Positions 7,893 through 15,377 of a stretch of 54,053 bases of DNA are shown in pieces. The position numbers and the translations under genes were made by a program. The first letter of the stretch is position 1, and every line of letters begins with the position of its first letter. Below the pieces are notes generated by a model. That model was not told where the DNA came from, did no database searches, and was given only the letters and a program-made list of their open reading frames with translations. This DNA comes from DASVHS01 sp038244815 (lineage in GTDB: Bacteria; Acidobacteriota; Thermoanaerobaculia; Gp7-AA8): assembly GCA_038244815.1 (NCBI GenBank), contig JBBRTB010000027.1, positions 1 through 54,053 of the forward strand, in the 5' to 3' direction.

Positions 7893-9184
7893 AACGACTC
7901 CTTGCGGTAGCACTGCTGGTCGCAAGCGCGGCGCCCGCGTTCGCGAAAGAGGTTCTTCCGTTCATCGAGAACGACTTTGCGAAGGCCGTGGCCCAGGGCA
8001 AGGCGAAGAACGAACCGATCTTCGTCGACACCTGGGCACCGTGGTGACACACCTGCCGCTCGATGCGGGCTTACGTCTTCACCGATAAGTCCCTCGAGCG
8101 ATATGCCGGGCGGTTCGTCTGGCTCAGCGTGAACACCGAAGACGCGAAGAACGCGGACTTTCTGGCGAAGTATCCGATTCCGGCGTTGCCGACGCTGCTG
8201 GTGCTCGATCCTTCCGGCGAACGGATCGTGAACCGTTATGTCGGCGGTGCCACGGTCGGGCAGCTCAGGAAACTGCTCGAGGACACGCTCGCCAAGTCGA
8301 AGTCGACGTCCGACCGCATCGTCGAGTCCGCGGACAAGCTGGCATCGGCGGGAAAGCACGCGGAGGCGGCGGAGGAGTACGAGTCGGCGCTGCAGAAAGC
8401 CCCGAAGGGATGGGTGCGTTACGGCCGCACGGCGGAGTCGCTGCTCTTCTCGCTGAGCATGGCGGACGATAACGAGCGTTGCGCATCGAGGGCGGTGGAT
8501 CTCCTGCCGCGCTTGCGCGGCACGACGTCATTCGCCAGCGCGGCCGGCTCGGGGCTGGAGTGCGCGTCGCAGCTCGATCCGAACAATCCGCGGCGCGGTG
8601 AATGGATGGTGCGCCTGGAGAAGGCCACGCGCGCGGCGCTCGACGATCCGAAGCTCGATCTCTCCGGAGACGATCGTTCCGGTCTGTACATCGCACTCAT
8701 CGATGCCCGCGACGCCGTCAAGGACAGAGAGGGAGAGCGATCGCTCGCGCAGGAGTGGGCGAGCTTTCTCGAGAAAGCCGCCGCATCCGCGAAGACGCCC
8801 GAGCAGCGGGCGGTGTACGACTCGCATCGCCTGTCGGCGTACATCGAGCTGGGCACGCCGGAGAAAGCGATCCCGATGCTCGAGCAGTCGGAGCGCGATT
8901 CCCCGGAAGACTACAACCCTCCGGCGCGGCTCTCGTGGGCATACAAGGCCATGAAAGAGTATGACAAGGCCATCGCCGCGTCCGATCGCGCACTCCCGCT
9001 CGCCTACGGGCCGCGCAAGCTGCTCATCCTCCGCCAGCGCGCCGACATCTACACGGACATGGGCGACAAGGACGCGGCGAAGAAGACGATGGCCGATGCG
9101 ATCGCCTACGCGAAGAGCCTGCCGAAGGAACAGGTGCGCGCGTCGACGATCGCGTCGCTGGAGAAGAAACTGGCCGCGATGTAG
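7889..9184 (+). CDS. Selenocysteine-containing thioredoxin-like TPR protein (UGA at codon 53)
   Basis: ATG at 7889 opens a signal peptide (MKRLLAVALLVASAAPAFA) and a thioredoxin-like domain. Codon 53 is TGA (8045-8047), after which the same frame stays open to the stop ending at 9184. Around it the protein reads DTWAPW-U-HTCRSMRAYVF, so UGA takes the place of the first Cys of the WCxxC redox motif. The thioredoxin fold continues with the cis-Pro region YPIPALPTLLVLD. Residues about 130-431 form TPR-like helices. Total length is 431 residues including Sec. A tRNA-Sec gene lies 8 kb away. A caller using the standard code would report only 8063-9184 and lose the export signal and active site. 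A periplasmic thiol reductase or isomerase with a protein-docking TPR tail is inferred. It is the third gene of the S9-M20 operon. Confidence 0.9.
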
Positions 9185-9186
9185 GG

Positions 9187-9272
9187 GTGTAGGCACCGGC
9201 TTCAGCCGGCACCCCAGCACCGGCTGAAGCCGGTGCCTACACGACCGGTGCCTACACGACCGGTGCCTACAC
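9187..9272. repeat. REP-like hairpin plus two tandem 15-mers
   Basis: Perfect 23-bp inverted arms (9187-9209 and 9220-9242) surround a 10-nt loop and contain the core CCGGCTGAAGCCGG. Two tandem copies of GACCGGTGCCTACAC follow (9243-9257, 9258-9272). It fills the gap between the convergent thioredoxin and matrixin genes and touches the matrixin stop codon. The same core recurs inside a coding sequence at 28839-28918. It probably acts as a transcription terminator and belongs to a dispersed palindrome family. Confidence 0.8.
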
Positions 9273-11644
9273 TAGCGCTTCACTGCTCTCCGCTTGGTCG
9301 TGCCTACCGTGGCGGTGTCGCTGCTCACGACGCCGCAGCGATTGGTGATGCGCACCCAGAACGATGTCGGCGTGGTGATCGGGTCGGTGGACAGCGATGG
9401 GCTGCTGCTGCCGACCGGATGCGTGAAGTCGAGCAGCGGACCCTGGTACCACGCATAGGTCAGCGACGGTCCGGTCGCGGTCACGGTGAGGAGCGCGCTC
9501 GTGCCGCTGGCCACCGACTGCGTGCGCGGCTGCACGGTGATGACGGGCGGCGTGCACGTCGAGACCACACGCACGGTCACGGCGTTCGTGGAGACGACGC
9601 CGCACGCGTTCGTGGCCTGCAGCCAGAACGTGGCGTTGCTGGATAAAGGATCGGTGGTGAACGAAGCGGTGCTGGCGTTCGGGACAGGCTGCGACGTATC
9701 GAGACGCTGACCGCGGTACCACTGGAACAGCAGCGGCTGCGTGCCGGAGATCGTGGCGGAAAGCGTCGCGCCGGTTCCTTTGATCGCATCCTCATCCGAT
9801 GGTTGAATCACCGTCTGCGGCACCGTGCAGGGCGTGACGGTGATGGTGACGAGTGAGCTTGTCGCCGACGCGCCGCAGTCGTTGGAGACCCGCACCCAGT
9901 ACGTCTTCGTCGCCGCCGGCGCGACGGTGATGCTGGCGCCGCTGCCCGCCGGCTGCGTCGTGTCACCGATCGATCCCGAATACCACTGGTACGTGAGCGG
10001 ATGGCCGCTGCCGGACGCGGAAACCGTGAGCGTCTGCGTGCGGCCCTGAATGATCGTCGTGCTGGGAGAGACGGAGTCGATGGTCACGCCGGGACAACCG
10101 TTGACCGTGATCGTGGCCGTGTCGCTGTCGACCGCGGGCGTACATTGCCCGGTCACACGAACCCAGTAGCTCGTCGTCTGCGTGAGCGTGTCGATCGTCA
10201 GCACCGGACCCGTTCCATTCGCTGCGGGCTGGTGGGTGTCGGGGCGTGTGCCGACGTACCACTGATACGTGAAGGGAGCGGTTCCGCCGGCCGTCACACT
10301 GAGCGCAACCGGCACGTTGTGAAAATCGCTCGACTGCGGCTGCTGCGTGATCGACGGCGGTGTGCACGGATTGCCACCCCCGCCCCCTCCGCCCGTACCG
10401 TAGACGGCGGCTGCTGCCTCCATGTCCCACGCTTGCAGCGCCGCGCCGGTGGGGTCAGCGTTGAAGTTCACGCTCGAGTTCATGAGCGCGTTCGTGGTGC
10501 ACGAAGGTTGCGTGCATGGCGACAAGCCGTCAGGATTCTTGTCCGAGTGCCGGAAGCCGAGCGTGTGGCCGAGCTCGTGCGCGAGAACGTGGTCGAAGCC
10601 GTTGCCGGTCAGACCGGCCGCACCGCCGCCCGTGTTAATCCCGTCCTGCACGACGAGGTCCGCCTCCTGAATCGTGAAGAACGTCTCGCCGTTGAATGTG
10701 TGCGTGGCGCTGCCATACCAGAATCCGCCGATCGCGAGCACGTCGCCGTTCGTTCCCGTGAACGAGCCGGAGATGTAGTCAGTGGGATCGTTGAACACGA
10801 TGCTGTTCACGCCATCGGAGCTTGTCAAGACACCGGAGCTGGCGTGCGTGCCGCCGTACTGATAGACGATGTTCGAGCCGGCGTCATTGGTCCATACGGC
10901 CAGCCCACGCTGCGCGGCGGTCAAGCCGCCGCTGGTCGCGCCCGGCTGCGAGCCGACGCTGAAAAACACCTGGGCCGTCGGAAACGAGCTCCAGCGGATT
11001 CCTCTGCCGCTCGACTGGATGAGATACGTGCTGGCCGCGGCATCGGTCTGCTTCGGCAGCGACTGCGCGTCTGCGATCAGGCGATCGCGAGGGACGAAGT
11101 AGTCCGCCGGAGGGTTGCCGCCGCCTGCGGTCTCGCGCACGAATCGCAGGAACGGCCCGGCGGCGCGGCGCTGCTCGCGATGCGCGGTGCCATCCGTGTC
11201 CCATCCGAAGATCTCCCCTTCGTCGCGCACGAGCAGCGCGCGTCCGCCGGCGTCGCGCGCAAACGTGAAGCGGCCGAGGCCCATCGCCGTCGTGGTCCAG
11301 GCTCCATCGCCGTCGGTCTCGAGAAGAAGAAGGTCGCGCTCGCCGGGAGTGAAGCGCGGCGCGCCGGCGATCGCCAGGCCCTGACCTCCCACGAAGCCGC
11401 CGAGCTCGACGATCGCAACGTCGCCGCCCGCCGGCAGCGGTCCTGAGATCGCCTCCTCCACGTGCATGACCGTCGACGTCTCGATGGCGCCGCGCGGCGA
11501 CCGCATCGATGTGGATGGACCGGCGGTGACGACGACGATGGCCGTCGAGGAGCGGATGAGATCGCGGTCCGTGCCGACGAGATAGGTCGTGCCGCGCGCC
11601 ACGGTCGCTGCGAACAACGAGAAGAGCACCAGTGTCGTTTTCAT
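9272..11644 (-). CDS. Secreted matrixin-like metalloprotease with Ig-like repeats
   Basis: A 790-residue exported protein; the signal peptide MKTTLVLFSLFAATVARG sets the start at 11644, and open frame further upstream lacks coding character. A zinc-peptidase domain in the N-terminal half contains HELGHTLGFRH, the HExxHxxGxxH matrixin/M10 signature. The C-terminal half holds four immunoglobulin-like repeats of about 85-90 residues, each with a Y-Q/A-W-Y core (TYQWYVG, TYQWYSG, LFQWYRG, TYAWYQG) and ending in a W-V-R-V or WLQ strand. It probably cleaves extracellular proteins, with the repeats binding surfaces or substrates. It is the last gene of a minus-strand operon. Confidence 0.88.
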   Translation of the reverse strand: MKTTLVLFSLFAATVARGTTYLVGTDRDLIRSSTAIVVVTAGPSTSMRSPRGAIETSTVMHVEEAISGPLPAGGDVAIVELGGFVGGQGLAIAGAPRFTPGERDLLLLETDGDGAWTTTAMGLGRFTFARDAGGRALLVRDEGEIFGWDTDGTAHREQRRAAGPFLRFVRETAGGGNPPADYFVPRDRLIADAQSLPKQTDAAASTYLIQSSGRGIRWSSFPTAQVFFSVGSQPGATSGGLTAAQRGLAVWTNDAGSNIVYQYGGTHASSGVLTSSDGVNSIVFNDPTDYISGSFTGTNGDVLAIGGFWYGSATHTFNGETFFTIQEADLVVQDGINTGGGAAGLTGNGFDHVLAHELGHTLGFRHSDKNPDGLSPCTQPSCTTNALMNSSVNFNADPTGAALQAWDMEAAAAVYGTGGGGGGGNPCTPPSITQQPQSSDFHNVPVALSVTAGGTAPFTYQWYVGTRPDTHQPAANGTGPVLTIDTLTQTTSYWVRVTGQCTPAVDSDTATITVNGCPGVTIDSVSPSTTIIQGRTQTLTVSASGSGHPLTYQWYSGSIGDTTQPAGSGASITVAPAATKTYWVRVSNDCGASATSSLVTITVTPCTVPQTVIQPSDEDAIKGTGATLSATISGTQPLLFQWYRGQRLDTSQPVPNASTASFTTDPLSSNATFWLQATNACGVVSTNAVTVRVVSTCTPPVITVQPRTQSVASGTSALLTVTATGPSLTYAWYQGPLLDFTHPVGSSSPSLSTDPITTPTSFWVRITNRCGVVSSDTATVGTTKRRAVKR

Positions 11645-11649
11645 GGATC

Positions 11650-11919
11650 TCAGGCCCGGCGCGTGAGGCGCAGCGCGAAATAGGCCGCGCCGAGCACACC
11701 GACCACGACCGTGCAGATGGCGATGAAGCGCGCCCCGCCGCCGAACAGGTGCGGATAGCGAATCATGTTCAGGACCAGCACTCCGCTGGCGATCAGAAAA
11801 AACGCGATGCGCATCGCGTAGAGCACGGGGGTGGGACGGCGGGCGCGGATCGTGTCGCTCCACATGATCCAGAGCATCACGGTCATCACGGCGATGGCGA
11901 TACCGGCCGGGGGGATCAT
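11650..11919 (-). CDS. Small membrane protein of unknown function
   Basis: An 89-residue hydrophobic protein with three likely transmembrane segments (IAIAVMTVMLWIMW, YAMRIAFFLIASGVLVL and FIAICTVVVGVLGAAYFAL) and a basic C-terminus. No family is recognised. Its ATG (11917-11919) overlaps the TGA stop of the upstream Spx/ArsC-like selenoprotein gene, and its end is 5 bp from the matrixin start, so it is translationally tied to both. Confidence 0.75.
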   Translation of the reverse strand: MIPPAGIAIAVMTVMLWIMWSDTIRARRPTPVLYAMRIAFFLIASGVLVLNMIRYPHLFGGGARFIAICTVVVGVLGAAYFALRLTRRA

Positions 11920-12266
11920 CGCTTCAGAAGCGAATCGTACTCTTCGGGTTTGTAGCCGAACACCGCTTTGCCCTTGGCGATGACCACCGGGCGTCGGATC
12001 AGATTCGGTTCCTCCATCATCAAGTCGATGGCCTGGCTCTTGGTCAGCTTGCGGCCCTCCAGTCCGCGCTCCTTGTAGGCGGGACTGCGCTTGTTGATGA
12101 AGTCATCGAGGTGGGAGGCGTCGACGAGCCGCTCCAGGAGCTCGCGTGACGGCGGCTCTTTGGCGAGATCGTGTTTGACGAGAGTGGCTCCGCGACCTTC
12201 CAGGTCTTTGACCGCATTGCGGCAGCTCGTTCACGTCGGCTTGAGGTACATCTCCAGCTTCGTCAT
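11916..12266 (-). CDS. Spx/ArsC-like selenoprotein (UGA at codon 12)
   Basis: From ATG at 12264-12266 the minus strand reads MTKLEMYLKPT-U-TSCRNAVKDLE. The TGA codon is at 12231-12233, and the frame then stays open for 104 codons to the stop at 11916-11918. The sequence follows the Spx/ArsC/YffB thioredoxin-fold family: N-terminal CxxC-R (here UTSC-R, matching the CTSC-R of Spx), then KHDLAKEPPS and a C-terminal EPNLIRRPVVI with the conserved Arg pair. Total length is 116 residues, normal for the family. Such proteins act as glutathione- or thioredoxin-linked reductases or as redox regulators of RNA polymerase. Sec at the attacking position would raise reactivity. The start overlaps the BFD stop (ATGA) and the stop overlaps the membrane protein start. 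No conventional caller would report this gene. Confidence 0.88.
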
Positions 12267-12541
12267 TTCTTTCGCAGCCACCAGGCATTCGGATCCGCGG
12301 GGAGCGCGCACGGTGTGGAGTCGATGTGCTTCGGGGCGTGCTCGGCCAGCATCTCCTGGACGTCAGGCGTGCAACTGCCGCCGCAATGACCGGTGGTCGC
12401 CGTCGTGCGCGTGGCCACCTGCGTCAGCGTCCAGGCGCCCTCGCGGATGGCCCGCTCGATGGTCCTGTATTTGATGTTATTGCACCGGCAGACGGTCTTC
12501 AGACCGCGGATGACCGGATGCTGCTGCTCGAAACCGTCCAC
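12263..12541 (-). CDS. BFD-like [2Fe-2S] protein (bacterioferritin-associated ferredoxin type)
   Basis: A 92-residue protein with the four-cysteine BFD fold: VCRCNNI followed about 30 residues later by GHCGGSCTPDVQEML. This domain binds a [2Fe-2S] cluster and helps release iron from bacterioferritin, or serves as a module in nitrite reductases and NifU-like proteins. The start is taken as GTG at 12541 because homology begins just after it; no strong ribosome site is seen. Its stop overlaps the start of the Spx/ArsC-like selenoprotein gene. The tail DPNAWWLRKK is not part of the core domain. Confidence 0.82.
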   Translation of the reverse strand: MDGFEQQHPVIRGLKTVCRCNNIKYRTIERAIREGAWTLTQVATRTTATTGHCGGSCTPDVQEMLAEHAPKHIDSTPCALPADPNAWWLRKK

Positions 12542-12560
12542 TGTTTCGAGGCTAACACAA

Positions 12561-12716
12561 TCATTTCCTGCGGCCTTCCGGCTTGTTGACTCTGGGATGC
12601 GGGCGCGCGACCGGAGGAGGCGCGGACTTCGGCAGGTTGAGCTTCGGCAGCTTCCTGGAAAGAGAAGAGATCGCGCCGCTGACGCTGCGCGGCTTGCCGA
12701 CGTTCGGTTTTCGCAT
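12561..12716 (-). CDS. Possible small basic protein
   Basis: A 51-codon frame starts ATG at 12716 (MRKPNVGKPRSVSG) and ends 19 bp before the BFD start. The product is rich in Lys, Arg and Pro. There is no recognisable family and no clear ribosome binding site. It is listed because it fills a 274-bp gap in an otherwise tightly packed operon. It could also be untranslated leader. Confidence 0.3.
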   Translation of the reverse strand: MRKPNVGKPRSVSGAISSLSRKLPKLNLPKSAPPPVARPHPRVNKPEGRRK

Positions 12717-12750
12717 CGATGGATGCTATCCCAAGAGGGAGGTGGGTCAT

Positions 12751-12811
12751 AGGTCGTGGGTCGTAGGTCGTGGGGGCTGCAAAGAGGCCCCCGTGACCCA
12801 CGACCCACGAC
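12751..12811. repeat. GGTCGTGGGTC-type inverted repeat
   Basis: Repeated GGTCGTGGGTCGTAGGTCGT words are followed, after a short AT-containing loop, by their complement ending ACCCACGACCCACGACC. It lies just after the stop of the Smr gene. Similar GACCCACGACC words occur at 1-28 and at 47541-47610, so this is a dispersed intergenic repeat, probably terminator-like. Confidence 0.65.
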
Positions 12812-12815
12812 CGCC

Positions 12816-13286
12816 TCACACGCTCCGATATCGAGTCTCGGCGCTGTCACGGATCAATTCGAGCGAGCCGCTTCTCACCATGTCGCGGATCGCGGCGCGG
12901 ATGGCCGGATCGCCGAAGCGGCCGACGAGTTTCGCGAGAATCCTGCTCTCACTTTTCGGCGTCTGGCAGAGGTCGAGGATGGCCTGCTGGATGGGCGGTT
13001 CGGCGGACTTCGCCGCGGGCAGGCGCCCCTTCCCCTCCACCCACGTCATCCCCGGATTGCCCACCCCATCCCCCTCGGCGATCCGCTTGAAGCGGTCGGC
13101 GTGGGCGCGGAGAAACGCCCGCAGCTTGGGGCGGATCACGCCCCCTTCGCCGGAGGAACCGTAGCCGTGGATGATCTCGATCCGGCCGCGATACCCGCTC
13201 TCGAAGAGGGCGTTGTAGGAGGCGATGAACGTCCGCAGCGCCTCGTCGGCGGTCAGACCGTGCAGGTCAATGCGGCGCGCGACCAT
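12816..13286 (-). CDS. Smr domain protein
   Basis: The protein begins MVARRIDLHGLTADEAL and continues to IIHGYGSSGEGGVIRPKLRAFL, the two signatures of the Smr (small MutS-related) domain with the conserved DLHG and HGxG motifs. Stand-alone Smr proteins nick or cleave DNA or RNA; several act on mRNA in stalled-ribosome rescue. The C-terminal half (AILDLCQTPKSESRILAKLV, then IRAAIRDMVRSGSLELI) looks like a winged helix. An ATG nine codons upstream (13313) is possible, but 13286 has GGAAG at about 10 nt and matches family starts. Confidence 0.82.
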   Translation of the reverse strand: MVARRIDLHGLTADEALRTFIASYNALFESGYRGRIEIIHGYGSSGEGGVIRPKLRAFLRAHADRFKRIAEGDGVGNPGMTWVEGKGRLPAAKSAEPPIQQAILDLCQTPKSESRILAKLVGRFGDPAIRAAIRDMVRSGSLELIRDSAETRYRSV

Positions 13287-13399
13287 CGGGCAACGACTTC
13301 CGCATCGCGGCATCGTAGCTTAGAATGGCGCGCTGCCGGCGCCGCGGCGGAATTCTGATCCGCTGCGGGCGTTAGCGGTCGTTGCCAGCGTCTTTGAGT

Positions 13400-13475
13400 G
13401 GGGCCGTAGCTCAATTGGGAGAGCGCCTGAATGGCATTCAGGAGGTCGACGGTTCGATCCCGTTCGGCTCCACCA
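13400..13475 (+). tRNA. tRNA-Ala (anticodon GGC)
   Basis: A 76-nt cloverleaf. The acceptor GGGGCCG pairs with CGGCTCC, the D arm contains AGCTCAATTGGGAGAGC, the anticodon stem CCTGA/TCAGG holds the loop ATGGCAT (GGC), the T arm contains GGTTCGATCC, and ACCA is encoded at the 3' end. Confidence 0.97.
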
Positions 13476-13510
13476 ACTTCGACCCGCGGGCTTGAACCGG
13501 ACTCACGCTG

Positions 13511-14359
13511 CTACTCGGCCGAGAAGAGGTTCTGCGCGACGACCTGCCACTGGCCGGCGATCTTCGTCATCGCCACCACGCCGTTGATCTTCTGGCCGTC
13601 CATGTCCTTTCCCTGAATATCGAGCAACACGCGCTGGCCCTTGACGAGGCCGCCGGTGACGCTCGCGGTCTTCGGGTAGTTGAGCGCCAGGCCGTGAAAG
13701 AACTGCGCGGATTCCGCGCCTTTCGGAGGCGTCTTCGGGATCTCTTCCTTCTGAAGGTGGAGGTGCGCCGTGTCCCAGTCCGAGGCCTGAATGGCCTTGA
13801 CCAGCGCCAGATACGCTGCCCCGGGCTCGCCGCCGCCTGCCGCGACGCGGTCTGGCTTCGGAATGGCCGTGATGGCCGCGTCGTACGGGAGCCGGAACTC
13901 ATACGTGTTCTCGAACGACTTTACCGGCTTGCTCGTGAAACACTCGCCGGCAACCCGCACCGCGGTGAGCGCCGTGGTTTTCGCCGGGAAGCTCGATCCG
14001 AGGTCGAGCTGCTGTTGCGTGGCGGTGAGAAAGCCAGACAGTCCGCAGCGGTCGGGCCCCTGAAGGCTGACCATGACCACCGCGCCGGTTTCGCTCTTCG
14101 AGGCCTGCTCGATGAAGGCGCCGGCCGTATCGATGGCCTCGACGATGGCGGGCCGATCGATCTGGAAATTCGTCAGGACGACCACCGTGACCGTTTTGCC
14201 AGGATCGGATCCCTCCTGCCTGTAAGCGAGCGTGTCGACGGGCTGAAACTGCACCTTGCCGAACCGGAACGTTCCCTTGCCGGCATCGGCCGCGAAGAGC
14301 GAAGAGCTCAAGAAGAGAGCGAGGAGAGCGGGGCCGAGGATCGCCTGGAAGCGTCGCAT
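13511..14359 (-). CDS. Exported protein of unknown function
   Basis: A 282-residue protein with signal peptide MRRFQAILGPALLALFLSSSLFA. The start at 14359 is fixed by a perfect AGGAGGT about 5 nt upstream. The mature part begins with beta-rich sequence (GTFRFGKVQFQPVDTLAY, TVTVVVLTNFQIDR). It contains two cysteines far apart (PDRCGLSG and GECFTSK), which could form a disulphide in the periplasm. The C-terminal region (QKINGVVAMTKIAGQWQVV) resembles lipocalin or NTF2-like strands. No family is recognised. It is divergent from tonB, 217 bp away. Confidence 0.8.
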   Translation of the reverse strand: MRRFQAILGPALLALFLSSSLFAADAGKGTFRFGKVQFQPVDTLAYRQEGSDPGKTVTVVVLTNFQIDRPAIVEAIDTAGAFIEQASKSETGAVVMVSLQGPDRCGLSGFLTATQQQLDLGSSFPAKTTALTAVRVAGECFTSKPVKSFENTYEFRLPYDAAITAIPKPDRVAAGGGEPGAAYLALVKAIQASDWDTAHLHLQKEEIPKTPPKGAESAQFFHGLALNYPKTASVTGGLVKGQRVLLDIQGKDMDGQKINGVVAMTKIAGQWQVVAQNLFSAE

Positions 14360-14576
14360 CACTGACCTCCTGAATCGGATCGGCGAACAATAGCACCGGA
14401 GGGCCCCCGATGGCCGCGGCACGGCCGCCAAGCCAGAGGGAAGTGGCGTAGAGTGCCCGGCATAAAGCCACGTCAGATTCGGCCCGCGGGCGCATCGTAG
14501 CCCAACCGAAGCTCAGCCTGGCCCGCGCTGGCACCAGATGAGCACAACAGTACGAACATAGCGAGGCGACAGAGGC

Positions 14577-15353
14577 ATGTTCGACGACGTACTCATCGAA
14601 TCCGCCGGCACGGACAAGACAAAAGGCCGCGGCGTCACGGCGCTCATTTCCACCGTCATTCACCTGGCCATCCTGGCTGCGGTGATCGCGGCCGGATACT
14701 ACGTCAAGAAGAATCCGGAAGTGATCGAGAAGCCCATCCGCGCGTTCGTCGTGCAGTCGGCGCCTCCCCCTCCGCCTCCCCCGCCTCCCCCGCCCGCATC
14801 GTCGGTGGCATTGACACCGCACGTCGAGCACAAGGTGGAGACGCCCAAAGAGCAGCCGACGTTTCACCAGCCCACCGAGATCCCGAAGGAAGTTCCGGCC
14901 ACCGATGCGCAGACCGACACGTCTGCATCGCCGAACGATCAGGGGGTGGTGGGCGGTCAGGTCGGGGGCGTGGTCGGGGGCGTGGTCGGAGGGGTGGTGG
15001 GCGGTGTCGTGGGCGGCACGATCGGCGGACAACTGGGCGGCCAGCTCGGAGGCACGGGCGACAGGCCGGTGCGGGTGGGCGGTGACGTTACTGCCCCGAC
15101 CTCCGTCAAACGGGTTGATCCGACGTACACGGAGCTTGCTAGAAAGGCAAAGATCGAGGGCATGGTCATCATCGAGGCCATCATCGACCGCAACGGCAAC
15201 GTCACCGATGCACGCGTGCTCAAACCGTTGCCGCTGGGACTGGACCAGCAGGCTCTCGACGCTGTCAGGCAGTGGAAGTTCAAACCAGGCACACTCAACG
15301 GACAACCGGTACCGGTCATCTATAACCTGACGGTGAATTTCCGTCTGCAGTAA
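14577..15353 (+). CDS. tonB: Energy transducer TonB
   Basis: A 258-residue protein with one N-terminal transmembrane helix (STVIHLAILAAVIAAGYYV), a run of 11 prolines after QSA, a glycine-valine repeat (VGGVVGGVVGG, about residues 125-155) and a C-terminal TonB domain (PTYTELARKAKIEGMVIIEAI, then QQALDAVRQWKFKPG). TonB carries energy from the ExbB-ExbD motor to outer-membrane transporters. The Gly-rich segment in the periplasm-spanning linker is unusual; most TonB linkers are Pro-Lys/Glu. It is the first gene of tonB-exbB-exbD-exbD. Confidence 0.93.
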   Translation: MFDDVLIESAGTDKTKGRGVTALISTVIHLAILAAVIAAGYYVKKNPEVIEKPIRAFVVQSAPPPPPPPPPPPASSVALTPHVEHKVETPKEQPTFHQPTEIPKEVPATDAQTDTSASPNDQGVVGGQVGGVVGGVVGGVVGGVVGGTIGGQLGGQLGGTGDRPVRVGGDVTAPTSVKRVDPTYTELARKAKIEGMVIIEAIIDRNGNVTDARVLKPLPLGLDQQALDAVRQWKFKPGTLNGQPVPVIYNLTVNFRLQ

Positions 15354-15377
15354 GAAGTCAGAAAGGGGAGCAGTCAT

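Noticed and set aside
8045..8047. TGA as a nonsense mutation or sequencing error in the thioredoxin gene
   Set aside because: It lies exactly at the redox Cys, the frame continues for 378 codons, a second gene shows the same pattern and a tRNA-Sec gene is present.
11645..11863. 73-residue N-terminal extension of the matrixin-like protein
   Set aside because: It overlaps the membrane protein gene, has biased composition and precedes a perfect signal peptide.
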